From: Alphaproteobacteria bacterium
Lineage (GTDB): Bacteria; Pseudomonadota; Alphaproteobacteria; Micavibrionales; Micavibrionaceae
Assembly: GCA_016125135.1 (NCBI GenBank)
Contig: WGMJ01000019.1
Coordinates: forward strand, 1 to 64,000
Length of the DNA: 64,000 nt
Direction: 5' to 3'
Shown here: positions 34,011-42,724 of the stretch, piece by piece
How the letters are laid out: the number at the start of each line of letters is the position of its first letter
Position numbering within the stretch: position 1 is the first letter of the stretch
Notes under the pieces: model-generated
The model's database searches: none
What the model was told of the DNA's origin: nothing
Seen by the model: only the letters and a program-made list of their open reading frames with translations
Program-made: the position numbers and the translations under genes

Positions 34011-36012
34011 CTCAAATATCAAATATAAATATTACGTCTCTTCATCGGATATTGAATACTATTGGGATGAGTTTGATAATCTTATTCCTCAGAGTGCCTT
34101 TGAAAGTAGCCCGGCTTTTGCAGAGCTATCTTCTGGCCAGAAGGCGGCAATTGGTAGTGCCCTCTCTATTTCCAGCTACACAGTTAATTTTTCAGATATC
34201 ATTAACTATACATTCTCTTATGATCAAAATGCCAGCTCCCCCTTAGTGATAGGGACAGGAGACTTGGCTGGGAGCTACCAAGAAATGCCCCAATCGGGAT
34301 TGGGATTTGGGCCAGATGCAGAGTTGGGTCCGTTCGCGGGAGATGTTTGGTTCGATAATAATCAGGCTGCGACGTTTAATAGCCTTTTGTCAAAGGGGCA
34401 ATTTGGATATTGGAATGTGTTACATGAATTGGGGCACGCATTCGCGGGGCTGAATCACTCTCATGATGTTTTTGTAAATGATGATGTTGAGTTTGATAGC
34501 CAGCAGTACACTATCATGTCCTATGTTCCTGCTGGGTGGTATTTTGAAGAAGGGGAGTTGCTTGCGGGCGATAATGCTCTGTATTGGAACGATGGCGAAA
34601 CGCCGCTTTATGCTTATGGATTGCAGCTATTTGATATAGCGGCCGTACAGGACTCTTATAATTCAGTAGGCGCAAATACGACAACACGTAATACAAATAC
34701 GACATACAGCTATGGTAACGGGTTAGGGCGCGATGGGGATTATACAAAGGCGTTTCTCTATACAATATGGGATGGTGGTGGAACGGACACGCTGGATGCA
34801 TCGTATTTCTATGACGTCAAAATAGATTTGCGTGAGGGGCATTTTAGTTCCATCGGGTTTAACGGCAAGCTCGAGAATGGCTATGCAGTTGACGGCAACG
34901 GGGATGTAATCCGCGAAATACAGAACGTTGCCATTGCCTATGGGACCATTATCGAGAACGCCAAGGGCACAGCTGGTAATGATTATCTAATAGGTAACAA
35001 CTATAATAACAAGCTTGAGGGTGGCTACGGAGACGACATACTTGATGGTAAGGGGGGCCATAATGAATTATGGGGCGGGCATGACAACGATACATACGTT
35101 ATTGATACTGACTATGGCTCATGGAACGAGCTAAATCTCGGGTCTGCAAGCCACACAACCACTGAAACGCTGAGTATCATTGGTGACGTAACAGGAGATG
35201 ATATTTATTTTTTAAGAAATATCTATTCTTCTACAGCTCATAATGGTGGTGAAGCAACCTATATGCAAATCGGTATATATGCGTTCGATGGTAATGGAGT
35301 TCCCATTTCTGCACCGGCTTTCGTGCATATTTCAAGCGATAACAATATGGTTGGCGATATTGATGTTATCACTATCAACGGTGGCGCAGCTTTAACTTTT
35401 GATGATTTACCAAACTTTGCTGTTAGCATGGACGACGTTGGGACTGGTGAACTAATTATCGGAGAGGATGAAGAAAGCAACATATATGGTGGAAGTGGGA
35501 ATGATATAATTGGGGCCAACCCGACAGACGCATATCCGTACAACAATAATATAGACGGTGGAGGTGGTAACGACATTATATATGGCATGTCAGGGGATGA
35601 TGAAATTGATGGCGGTGATGGTAATGATCTGCTTTTTGGAGATTTGAGTAACGGGGGTACGGGAGACGACATTATATATGGTGGAGACGGTGATGACGCC
35701 ATATATGGCGGTGGCGGTGATGACATTTTATATAGCGGCGCTGGGAATGATTTTCTATCTGGCGGACCAGAGGATGATATTTATTACATTACAAGTTCTT
35801 CCGCAGTTATTGCTGATGGAAACGGATACGACATCGTTTATTACGCAGCTGGTGGTAATTTGTATAGAAGGGAATATGACTTAATCGTTGAATCAGAGGC
35901 GGGTCAACTGGTTATCAGGGGGCAGTTTGGTTCTTTTGCAGCAGGTGGAATTGATGTTATTTCCGGTCTCTTCGACATTTCATCAACCGAAGTTATCACA
36001 GTTGGAACCGAC

Positions 36013-36080
36013 GGTGATGATGATTATAACTTTGGAACTTCTAACTGGTGATGATGATTATAACTTTGGAACTTCTAACT
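36013..36080 (+). repeat. Exact 34-bp tandem duplication inside the RTX gene
   Basis: Copy 1 36013-36046 and copy 2 36047-36080 are identical, starting GGTGATGATGATTATAACTT. Since 34 is not a multiple of 3, it shifts the frame and creates the TGA that ends the first part. Loss of one copy restores [19 protein letters not shown] in frame. This is a likely slippage or recombination product. Confidence 0.93.
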
Positions 36081-38114
36081 ATGGTGATGCAAGCCCCGAT
36101 AACACTATATATTTACTCAATGGAGATGACTGGGTAAGTGGCTCGCATCTGGGCAACGAATATATGGACGGAGGTTTAGGGAACGACTCTCTACTCGGCA
36201 ATGGCGGTGATGACCATTTGTTCGGTAATGATGGGAATGACAACCTTCAAGGGGGCGAGGGGAATGATATACTTGAAGGTGGAAATGGAAATGACGGCCT
36301 TAGTGGGGGTGATGGCAATGACACTCTTGATGGAGGCAATGGCGATGATGCCATGTATGGCGGGGCTGGGGATGACAAGTATATTCAGAGTGCTGGACTA
36401 GATATAATTACTGATAGCAGCGGTGCGGATGAAGTCGTGTTTGCGTCAGGTGTTACTTCAACCCATGTGACAACAAGTCGCTCCGGTGACAGCTTACTGA
36501 TATTTGTGTCGGGCCTGCATACTTTCACGGTGAATGACCATTTTATTATTGGCAATGATGTAGAGACTTTCCGCTTTGCTGATAACTCTACTGTTGCTGC
36601 GCCTTCTGCCGATACCACGGTTATAACAGGAACCTCTGGCGCGAATATGTTATATGGGACAGCTGGTAGAGATATAATTTACGGCCTTGGGGGTAACGAC
36701 TTGTATCTGAATCAAAGTGGCCCTGATAGCTTTATAGATTCTTCAACCTCATCAAGCGATCATTACCTTAATATAAATGGTGATGCTACCACACAGGTTA
36801 CCATCAGAGATTCTGGTGGTTCTGCCGATTGGGTTCATTTTGTTTGGGGAACGGAAGGTGATACGCAAAGTTTAATTCAGGAAGGAAACAACTTGAAAGT
36901 TGTACTTACCCGCAGCGGCATCAGCTCATACACGGTTATCGAGAATCACTTTTTGTCATCGGGTAGAATTGAGAATATTACTTTTGGTGCGCCCAACCCT
37001 ATTACGATCCCATACGAAGGTGCGCCGTATGACACTCCCGCTACAGTGGATGTATCTGGTTTGGCGTTTCAGTTCGGAGAGGATGCAATCACTCATATAA
37101 ACCATGGCACAAGCAGCGGTGAAACAATAAATGGCTATTCTACCCTGCTGGGCCAAACCGTTATTGACTATATCTATGCTGGTGCAGGAGCTGATACCAT
37201 CAGCACAGGCGATGGTGATGACCATATCTGGGGTAATGCAGGCGATGATGTGATTGACGGTGGCGACGGTATTGATACAGCTTACTACACCACGGGCGTT
37301 GCCTATATCAACCTTGATATCGGCCTTGCATGGGGTACGGACGGCGAGGGCGGAACCGATACGCTCTATAATATCGAGAATATTGTTGGTTCTGATTATG
37401 ACGACTTTATTGATGGCAATGGGTCAAACAACAAGCTCTGGGGTGGTACAGGTGGTGATGTTATGACCGGCGGCGCTGGTGAAGATACAATCTACGGCGA
37501 AGACGGCGCTGATATCCTTTGGGGCAATACAGGGGATGATACGCTCTATGGTGGCGCAGGCAATGATGCTATGTACGGCCTTGAGGATGATGATATTCTC
37601 TATGGCGGTGATGGTAACGACACGATGCGTGGTGACGATTCCAGCAGTTCGCCTTCATTCTCGGGCTATGGGAATGATATTCTCTATGGTGGTGATGGCA
37701 ACGACGTTCTGGCCGGCGGCGCTGGGGATGACATTCTCTATGGTGATGGCGGCGTAGACACAATGTACGGTAACGCTGGGAATGATATATTTGCCTATAA
37801 CTCTTCTGCGCTTAACACCACAAGCCATGATGTAATTGGTGATTTTGCTCTTGCTGATGATGCGTTGGACCTCTCGGCCTTACTGATAGGCTACGTCTCC
37901 GGTACTTCGAATGTGAATGATTTCATTCAGACGGCCAATATCGCCAATACACATACCCGTATACAGGTTGATATTGACGGCGCAGGCACAACCCACACAT
38001 GGATGAACCTTGTCCAGATACAGAATATCAACACAACAGCCTTCGGCACCGTCTCAGACGCTGTGACGAATGGGACGATTATACTTTAGTCCTGCACTTA
38101 ATTGACTTTCTATA

Positions 38115-38148
38115 AAAGCAGCCTAATATTCAAAGGCTGCTTTTTTTA
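38115..38148 (+). terminator. Terminator after the RTX gene
   Basis: 9-bp stem AAAGCAGCC/GGCTGCTTT followed by TTTTT and ATC, 26 bp after the RTX stop codon. Clear Rho-independent terminator. Confidence 0.85.
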
Positions 38149-38156
38149 TCGGCAGT

Positions 38157-38321
38157 CGGGACTTTAGAACCCCGCTAATACCGGTTACGTGACCGTTAAA
38201 TCACGTCGCTTTCTCGATTTATGATCGGGAGGCGGCGGCGTATGTCCAAGCTTCGGCTAAAGGCCGTCGCGGTCGTGTATTAGCGGCTTCTAAACTCCCG
38301 GTCACCAGAGGCAACTCTGGT
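38157..38321 (+). ncRNA. Highly structured RNA candidate (P4 CI / P1 c4-like hypothesis)
   Basis: A 165-bp non-coding stretch, GC-rich against the AT-rich island. Two imperfect inverted 24-25-bp arms (38157-38181 and 38277-38300, CGGGACTTTAGAA... and TCTAAACTCCCG) enclose several hairpins: GCGGCGGC (38232-38239) with GCCGTCGC (38263-38270), an AGC-TTCG-GCT loop, CGAT-TTATG-ATCG near 38215-38227, and after it ACCAGAG-GCAA-CTCTGGT (38304-38321) with a weak T tract. Segment-to-downstream-target pairing in one transcript is the layout of the phage c4/CI antisense RNAs. The match to that family is my inference and not checked; the structure itself is visible. Confidence 0.5.
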
Positions 38322-38359
38322 GGCTTTGTTTTAACCAAAACGGGAAAGGAAACCGCAAC

Positions 38360-38689
38360 ATGAAACATCTTTTTTTATTTTTATCGCTACTCTTATTGGC
38401 AGCCTGTGAAACAGCGCCTGAATCAGATCCGTCTTATATCTCCCCAACGCATTATCAGAACTATAACTGTAACCAGATCAGCGCAGAAATGCAGCGCGTA
38501 TCAACAAAACTAGAACAAGCGACAAGTGTAGATAGTACAAACCAAATGTTGGGCGCAGCTGTAGCAATTTTTGCTATATCAAAAGGCCGAGGTATTAGTG
38601 GCGGTGGAGAAAATGTAGAGCTGAAGCGCTTACGAAATCAGTATGATGTACTTGAGCAAACGGCCATTCAAAAAGAGTGTCATTTATGA
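38360..38689 (+). CDS. Small lipoprotein of the island
   Basis: 109 residues. Signal peptide with lipobox LLLLAAC (Cys about 16), then a short Pro/Ser linker, ISPTHYQNYNCNQISAEMQRVS, a hydrophobic segment (MLGAAVAIFAISKG) and a C-terminal helix LKRLRNQYDVLEQTAIQKEC. This N-term YQNY-C plus C-terminal EQxAIQKxC layout is a common small envelope lipoprotein found on prophage and island DNA; function unknown. RBS AAAGGAAA precedes the ATG. The last bases overlap the convergent integrase by 6 bp. Confidence 0.8.
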   Translation: MKHLFLFLSLLLLAACETAPESDPSYISPTHYQNYNCNQISAEMQRVSTKLEQATSVDSTNQMLGAAVAIFAISKGRGISGGGENVELKRLRNQYDVLEQTAIQKECHL

Positions 38690-39934
38690 TTTGCTGGCTT
38701 TCTTAGCTAGTTTCGAAACAGGTAATACATTGCTGTTATTTAGAATATATTGGATATGCTCTGCCCATTTGTTCAGGGCATATCTTTTTTCATCTTCATA
38801 TTCGTAGCGATTATAAATGGCAGCGACACCGCGAATTGTTCCTGAAGAGTGGTTTAATATTTTTTCAATAACATGAGGGGCTATTTTTAGTTTTGCCATG
38901 CCGCTGGCACAGGTGCGCCGTAGATCGTGTAAGGTCCATGGGGCCATAATAAATTTATGACTTGGGTTTTCCTTTTCAAAGCTCGATTTAATTATTAAAT
39001 CCAATTCTGCTTTTGCACGTGAGAAGTTTTCAAAAGGACGCGTGCCACTACTTGTAAAAATGTAGCCACCTAAATTCAGAGCATTATCCAGAATCTCTAC
39101 TGCGGAAGGAGATAGCGGGACGGTATGACTGCGGTCTGATTTTGTTTCTTCACGTGGTTGAATCCAGAGGGCCTCTTTTTCGTGATAGTCCTTCCATTGC
39201 ATGGCGGCAACCTCCCCCCGCCGCTGGCCTGTTAATATAAGGAACTGCACCAAGGGGCCGAAAGGGTAGCCTACCTTATCCGCTGCGCGCCATATCTGCT
39301 TTATTTCATAGTCGGCAAGGACCCGTTCACGCGAGCGCTCGATAGCAGGCTTCGATATTTTATATACGGGCGAATGCTCTATTAAATTGCGCTCAATACA
39401 CCAATTGAAAAATTTGCCAAGGCGGGTGAGGGTACGGTTCGCCATGACACCCGAGCCGCGCTCCATGACTCCGTCTATAATTTTCAGGATGTCATCCTTC
39501 TTCACTTCGTCTATTGGCTTTTTCCCGATAACGGGGAGTACGTCTTTTGTGAATATACGCTCCACCTCTTCATAATGATGGCGGCTCAGGGCTTTTAGCT
39601 TTTTCTGAAATTCTTTAAAGGCCCTCTCTACGGTCCATTGGTGCTTCTTCTTCGATTCCCTGCGGCTTAATAACGGGTCTTTTCCATCAGCAATTTCTCC
39701 GAATTTTTTGCGTGCAAGTTCGCGTGCCTGTTCAAGCGTTATATTCCCGTATTGCCCGATGGTGAAAAGGCGCTTGGTGCCTCTTTGACGGTAGGACAAA
39801 ACAAAGGATTTCTTGCCGCTGGGGTATAGGCGCAATCCAAGGCCGCTTATCTCGGAATCCCAGCGAATATCTTTCCCGCCATTAGGGGTATATTCGAATC
39901 CATCAATCAGGCGTTTCGTCAGTTTTTCAGTCAT
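38684..39934 (-). CDS. int: P4-type tyrosine integrase
   Basis: 416 residues. N-terminal DUF4102 arm-binding region (GLGLRLYPSGKKSFVLSYRQ, IGQYGNITLEQARELARK), core-binding helices (about 100-195), and catalytic domain with Arg in GQRRGEVAAMQW, His-x-x-Arg in LHDLRRTCASG, and a C-terminal HSSGTIRGVAAIYNRY with the nucleophile tyrosine. It inserts the island into tRNA-Asp. Start ATG at 39934; its promoter must lie in 39935-40111 next to the right arm site and attR, allowing autoregulation. Confidence 0.95.
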   Translation of the reverse strand: MTEKLTKRLIDGFEYTPNGGKDIRWDSEISGLGLRLYPSGKKSFVLSYRQRGTKRLFTIGQYGNITLEQARELARKKFGEIADGKDPLLSRRESKKKHQWTVERAFKEFQKKLKALSRHHYEEVERIFTKDVLPVIGKKPIDEVKKDDILKIIDGVMERGSGVMANRTLTRLGKFFNWCIERNLIEHSPVYKISKPAIERSRERVLADYEIKQIWRAADKVGYPFGPLVQFLILTGQRRGEVAAMQWKDYHEKEALWIQPREETKSDRSHTVPLSPSAVEILDNALNLGGYIFTSSGTRPFENFSRAKAELDLIIKSSFEKENPSHKFIMAPWTLHDLRRTCASGMAKLKIAPHVIEKILNHSSGTIRGVAAIYNRYEYEDEKRYALNKWAEHIQYILNNSNVLPVSKLAKKASKS

Positions 39935-39973
39935 GGCCTTTTATGTAGATTAAAAAGGCAGGAGGTCAATATA

Positions 39974-39995
39974 AAAAGTCACCAATAAGTCACCA
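39974..39995 (+). repeat. Right integrase arm-type site
   Basis: AAAAGTCACC then AATAAGTCACCA, the direct partner of 31205-31226 (21 of 22 identical), between integrase and attR. Two AAGTCACC units 11 bp apart. Confidence 0.6.
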
Positions 39996-40111
39996 CTAAA
40001 AAGCGTAATAGAACGTGTTATAAAAATCCAAAAAAATCAAAAATCATAATTTTTGTATTTATTATCAAGCAATTAAACTAATGCCAAAAAATCACTGCGA
40101 AACGGGCTAAA

Positions 40112-40163
40112 CTGCCTGTCACGCAGGAGGTCGCGGGTTCGAGTCCCGTCGTTCGCGCCATTT
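40112..40163 (+). repeat. attR: 52-bp direct repeat, tRNA-Asp 3' remnant
   Basis: Identical to 31111-31162. Represents the right junction; not a functional tRNA because the 5' half is missing. Confidence 0.93.
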
Positions 40164-40315
40164 CTTTTGGGCCTGTGACAGCCTTTTCCTTAAACTTGTT
40201 CTTATCTTTCTTTCTGGCCTTGATTATTCATAACTCTGAACAATCGGGTTTTTCATGCGTTGTTACGGGACTGCAATAATGCAGCAACATATGAAACGAC
40301 TTAAGGAGAACTAAT

Positions 40316-40444
40316 ATGCCTGAGCAAAATCAACCAAACCCAAACCGCAATCAGCCTGACAGAACAAAACAGCCAGGTCAGCCACGTCCGGATCAGGAAC
40401 AGCGTAACCCGAACGAGCGTCGTGACCAGCAGGAACGTCGCTAA
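40316..40444 (+). CDS. 42-residue Pro/Gln/Asn/Arg-rich protein
   Basis: AAGGAG ribosome site, ATG at 40316, stop TAA at 40442. The protein (MPEQNQPNPNRNQPDRTKQP to QQERR) is fully hydrophilic, with no hydrophobic residues beyond Met, so disordered; several Pro-Gln and Asp-Gln repeats. Followed by a clear terminator at 40469, which supports a real single-gene transcript. Function unknown; it may be a stress-related hydrophilic protein. Confidence 0.65.
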   Translation: MPEQNQPNPNRNQPDRTKQPGQPRPDQEQRNPNERRDQQERR

Positions 40445-40468
40445 TAACAGCTTTTGCGTAATGAAAGA

Positions 40469-40494
40469 AGGGGGCTTTTGCTCCCTCTTTTTTT
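40469..40494 (+). terminator. Terminator after the small hydrophilic protein gene
   Basis: Stem AGGGGGC/GCTCCCT (one G-T pair) with a TTTT loop followed by CTTTTTTTG. Intrinsic terminator. Confidence 0.8.
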
Positions 40495-40642
40495 GACTTC
40501 TCCCCGCTTGTTTTGGCCACCTTTATGGTTTCATTTGACATTGTGCAGCACGCTGAATAGGGTAAATCCAACCTTTTTTCATATATAATAATAAGAGAAA
40601 AAGCCGCATTAAAGCTTAAGCAGGGGTGTGCGGGAGACTTGA

Positions 40643-42271
40643 ATGTCCAAAAAGAAGAATGATTACGATGCGATTATTATAGGTGGCGGGCATAATGGCC
40701 TTGTCTGCGCCAATTACCTTGCCATGGAAGGGCTGAAAGTTTGTGTGCTTGAGCGCCGCGAGATTGTGGGCGGTGCTGCCATTACCGAAGAATTTCACCC
40801 GGGGTTTCGCAACTCGGTAGCGTCATACACGGTGAGCTTGTTAAACCCTAAAGTGATTGAAGATCTGGAATTGCACCGCCACGGTTTGAAAATCGTCGAG
40901 CGCAAAGTGAATAACTTCTGGCCGCAGCCGAATGGCGATTTTTTAGCCTTCCCCGTGGGCAGCGATAAGCTGAAAGAAGAAATTGCGCGTTACTCGCAAA
41001 AAGATGCCGAAGCGCTTGACCGCTATTTGGCCGATATTGATATGGCGGCTGATGTGATCCGCGGGATGCTCTTGAAAACGCCGCCCAATGTTGGCGGCAA
41101 AACACTGACAGAAGTATTTAAGGGCATTGATATGCTGGCGATGCTGCGCGGGCAGAATTTGTCGGAGCGTGATTACCGCGTGATGTATGATATTTTTACA
41201 CTCAGTGTAAATGATTTCCTCTCGCAATATTTCGAGAATGATTTCGTGAAGGGAGCCTTCGCGTGGGACGGCGTTGTGGGCAATTATGCAAGCCCGCATG
41301 ATACGGGAACTGCCTATGTGTTGATGCACCATGCGTTTGGTGAAGTGAACGGCAAAAAAGGCGTATGGGGTCATGCCGTTGGTGGTATGGGGTCTATTAC
41401 GCAGGCAATGGCCCGTAGCGCACAGGAAAAAGGCGTGGTGATATTGAAAAACGCGCCTGTAAAGGAAGTTTTGGCTGAATATGGCAGGGTAACGGGCGTA
41501 TTGCTGGAAGATGGCACTGAGTTGAAGTCTGATATCGTTGTTTCAAACGTAAATCCGAAGTTGCTTTTCACGAAAATGATTTCGCCGGGGTTGTTACCGC
41601 CTGAATTTAATACACGCATGAAACAATATAAGAATGCGTCAGGTACGTTCCGTATGAATGTTGCACTTGATAAATTGCCGCAATTCACTTGTCTGCAGGG
41701 CAGGGGCGGCGTAGAGCATTTAACAGGCGGCATCGTGATAGGCCCGACAATTGATTATCTTGAGAAAGCCTATTTAAGCGCGAAACAAAAAGGCTGGTCT
41801 AATAAGCCGATTATCGAGATGCTGATCCCTTCAACGCTGGATGATAGTTTGGCGCCCGAAGGGCAACACGTGGCCAGTTTATTTTGCCAGCAATTTGACC
41901 CGAATGTTGATTGGGACGCCCACCGCGATGAAGTGGCGGATTTGATTATTGATACGGTTGATGAATACGCCCCCGGCTTCAAGCAAAGTGTTGTCGGACG
42001 GCAGGTGCTGAGCCCGCTTGACCTCGAGCGGAAATTGGCGCTGACGGGCGGGGATATCATGCACGGGGTTTTGAACCTGAACCAGATGTTCAGCGCACGG
42101 CCTTTGCTGGGCTATGGTGATTATCGTTCGCCTGTAAAAGGGCTTTATATGTGCGGGGCGGGGACTCACCCCGGCGGTGGTGTAACAGGCGCACCAGGCC
42201 ATAATGCCGCCCGCGAGATCCTGAAGGATGACGGGATGAAAATCTCGAAATTGCTGGCATTGTCGCTATAA
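40643..42271 (+). CDS. FAD-dependent oxidoreductase, phytoene desaturase/PYROXD2-like
   Basis: 542 residues with GGGAG ribosome site. N-terminal FAD-binding YDAIIIGGGHNGLVCANYLA and VCVLERREIVGGAAITEEF, and C-terminal YMCGAGTHPGGGVTGAPGHNAA, the two signatures of the phytoene desaturase-like family. Middle sequence follows the PYROXD2 subgroup rather than carotenoid desaturases, and no carotenoid genes are adjacent. Substrate unknown. It precedes nuoA by 66 bp but is probably a separate unit. Confidence 0.88.
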   Translation: MSKKKNDYDAIIIGGGHNGLVCANYLAMEGLKVCVLERREIVGGAAITEEFHPGFRNSVASYTVSLLNPKVIEDLELHRHGLKIVERKVNNFWPQPNGDFLAFPVGSDKLKEEIARYSQKDAEALDRYLADIDMAADVIRGMLLKTPPNVGGKTLTEVFKGIDMLAMLRGQNLSERDYRVMYDIFTLSVNDFLSQYFENDFVKGAFAWDGVVGNYASPHDTGTAYVLMHHAFGEVNGKKGVWGHAVGGMGSITQAMARSAQEKGVVILKNAPVKEVLAEYGRVTGVLLEDGTELKSDIVVSNVNPKLLFTKMISPGLLPPEFNTRMKQYKNASGTFRMNVALDKLPQFTCLQGRGGVEHLTGGIVIGPTIDYLEKAYLSAKQKGWSNKPIIEMLIPSTLDDSLAPEGQHVASLFCQQFDPNVDWDAHRDEVADLIIDTVDEYAPGFKQSVVGRQVLSPLDLERKLALTGGDIMHGVLNLNQMFSARPLLGYGDYRSPVKGLYMCGAGTHPGGGVTGAPGHNAAREILKDDGMKISKLLALSL

Positions 42272-42337
42272 AGCCAATTTTCTATGTTAAATAGCGGCGC
42301 CTTGGTTTAAGCCTCTGTTAGTGTTAATAATAATGCC

Positions 42338-42712
42338 ATGTTCGCTGATTCCACGTTTTTATCAGAATACCTGCCCATCATCGTGTTCCTGTTCATTGCA
42401 GCGGGGCTTTCATGCTTGATGCTGGGCGCGTCTTTTATTGTTGCGAAACAAAACCCCGACCCTGATAAAGTTTCTGCTTACGAATGTGGTTTTGATGCGT
42501 TTGATGATGCACGCGCGAAGTTCGATGTGCGTTTTTACCTTGTCGCAATCTTGTTTATTATTTTTGACCTCGAGATTGCGTTTTTGTTTCCATGGGCGGT
42601 AGCGCTGGGCGATATCGGTATGTTTGGTTTCTGGTCAATGATCGTTTTCTTGGGCGTGCTTACGGTTGGTTTCATTTACGAGTGGAACAAAGGCGCGCTG
42701 GATTGGGAATAA
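42338..42712 (+). CDS. nuoA: NADH-quinone oxidoreductase subunit A
   Basis: 124 residues, three transmembrane segments. Conserved [23 protein letters not shown] block and FLFPWAV. Membrane-arm subunit of complex I. First gene of nuoABCD, 12 bp before nuoB. Standard length. Confidence 0.95.
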   Translation: MFADSTFLSEYLPIIVFLFIAAGLSCLMLGASFIVAKQNPDPDKVSAYECGFDAFDDARAKFDVRFYLVAILFIIFDLEIAFLFPWAVALGDIGMFGFWSMIVFLGVLTVGFIYEWNKGALDWE

Positions 42713-42724
42713 GGATAGAAGTTA

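Larger units (their letters stand above)
33968..38089 (+). pseudogene. Serralysin-like RTX metalloprotease, interrupted by G9 tract and 34-bp duplication
   Basis: The ATG at 33968 has a GAGG ribosome site; 11 codons later a G9 tract (34002-34010) puts the next 2 kb out of frame. The main frame runs to a TGA at 36049-36051, just after the first copy of a 34-bp tandem repeat, and the rest continues in another frame to 38089. With one more G and one less repeat copy, 1362 residues read through. Domains: metzincin zinc motif [12 protein letters not shown] and Met-turn YTIMSY (M10 serralysin type), GGxGxDxxx RTX blocks (about 34980, 35470-35790, 36170-36400, 37200-37800), and a C-terminal type I secretion signal (DVIGDFALADDALDLSALL, ending GTIIL). 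A TTG at 34000 could start the main frame. Either broken, phase-variable, or partly a sequencing error. Confidence 0.85.
31111..40163. mobile_element. Genomic island in tRNA-Asp, about 9 kb
   Basis: Bounded by the 52-bp direct repeats attL and attR. Holds a P4-type tyrosine integrase at its right end, an AlpA/excisionase-like protein at the left, a DUF2971 protein, an exported protein, a broken or phase-variable RTX metalloprotease, a structured RNA-like region and a small lipoprotein. The left part (31163-33960) is much more AT-rich than flanking genes. Two 22-bp near-identical repeats with doubled AAGTCACC sit just inside both ends. No replication, conjugation or capsid genes, so it depends on others for transfer, like a satellite-type element. 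The integrase lies at attR, away from the intact tRNA. Confidence 0.92.
39935..40315. other. Integrase upstream region and right island junction
   Basis: 381 bp without a protein gene: integrase promoter region, right arm-type site, a very AT-rich stretch (40010-40090), attR, then 150 bp of host sequence before a 42-residue gene. No other feature found. Confidence 0.5.

Noticed and set aside
33968-34246. A separate 92-residue protein starting at 33968
   Set aside because: Only the first 11 codons and the G tract belong to a plausible start; afterwards it is the wrong frame of the protease.
35259-35726. 155-residue minus-strand Pro/Ser-rich frame
   Set aside because: Shadow of RTX repeats, same reason as other antisense frames in Gly/Asp-rich DNA.
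40112-40163. A second tRNA-Asp gene at attR
   Set aside because: Only the 3' half is present; the 5' acceptor and D-arm are missing.
40311-40571. 86-residue minus-strand frame
   Set aside because: Lies over the small hydrophilic protein gene and terminator; no ribosome site and mixed composition.
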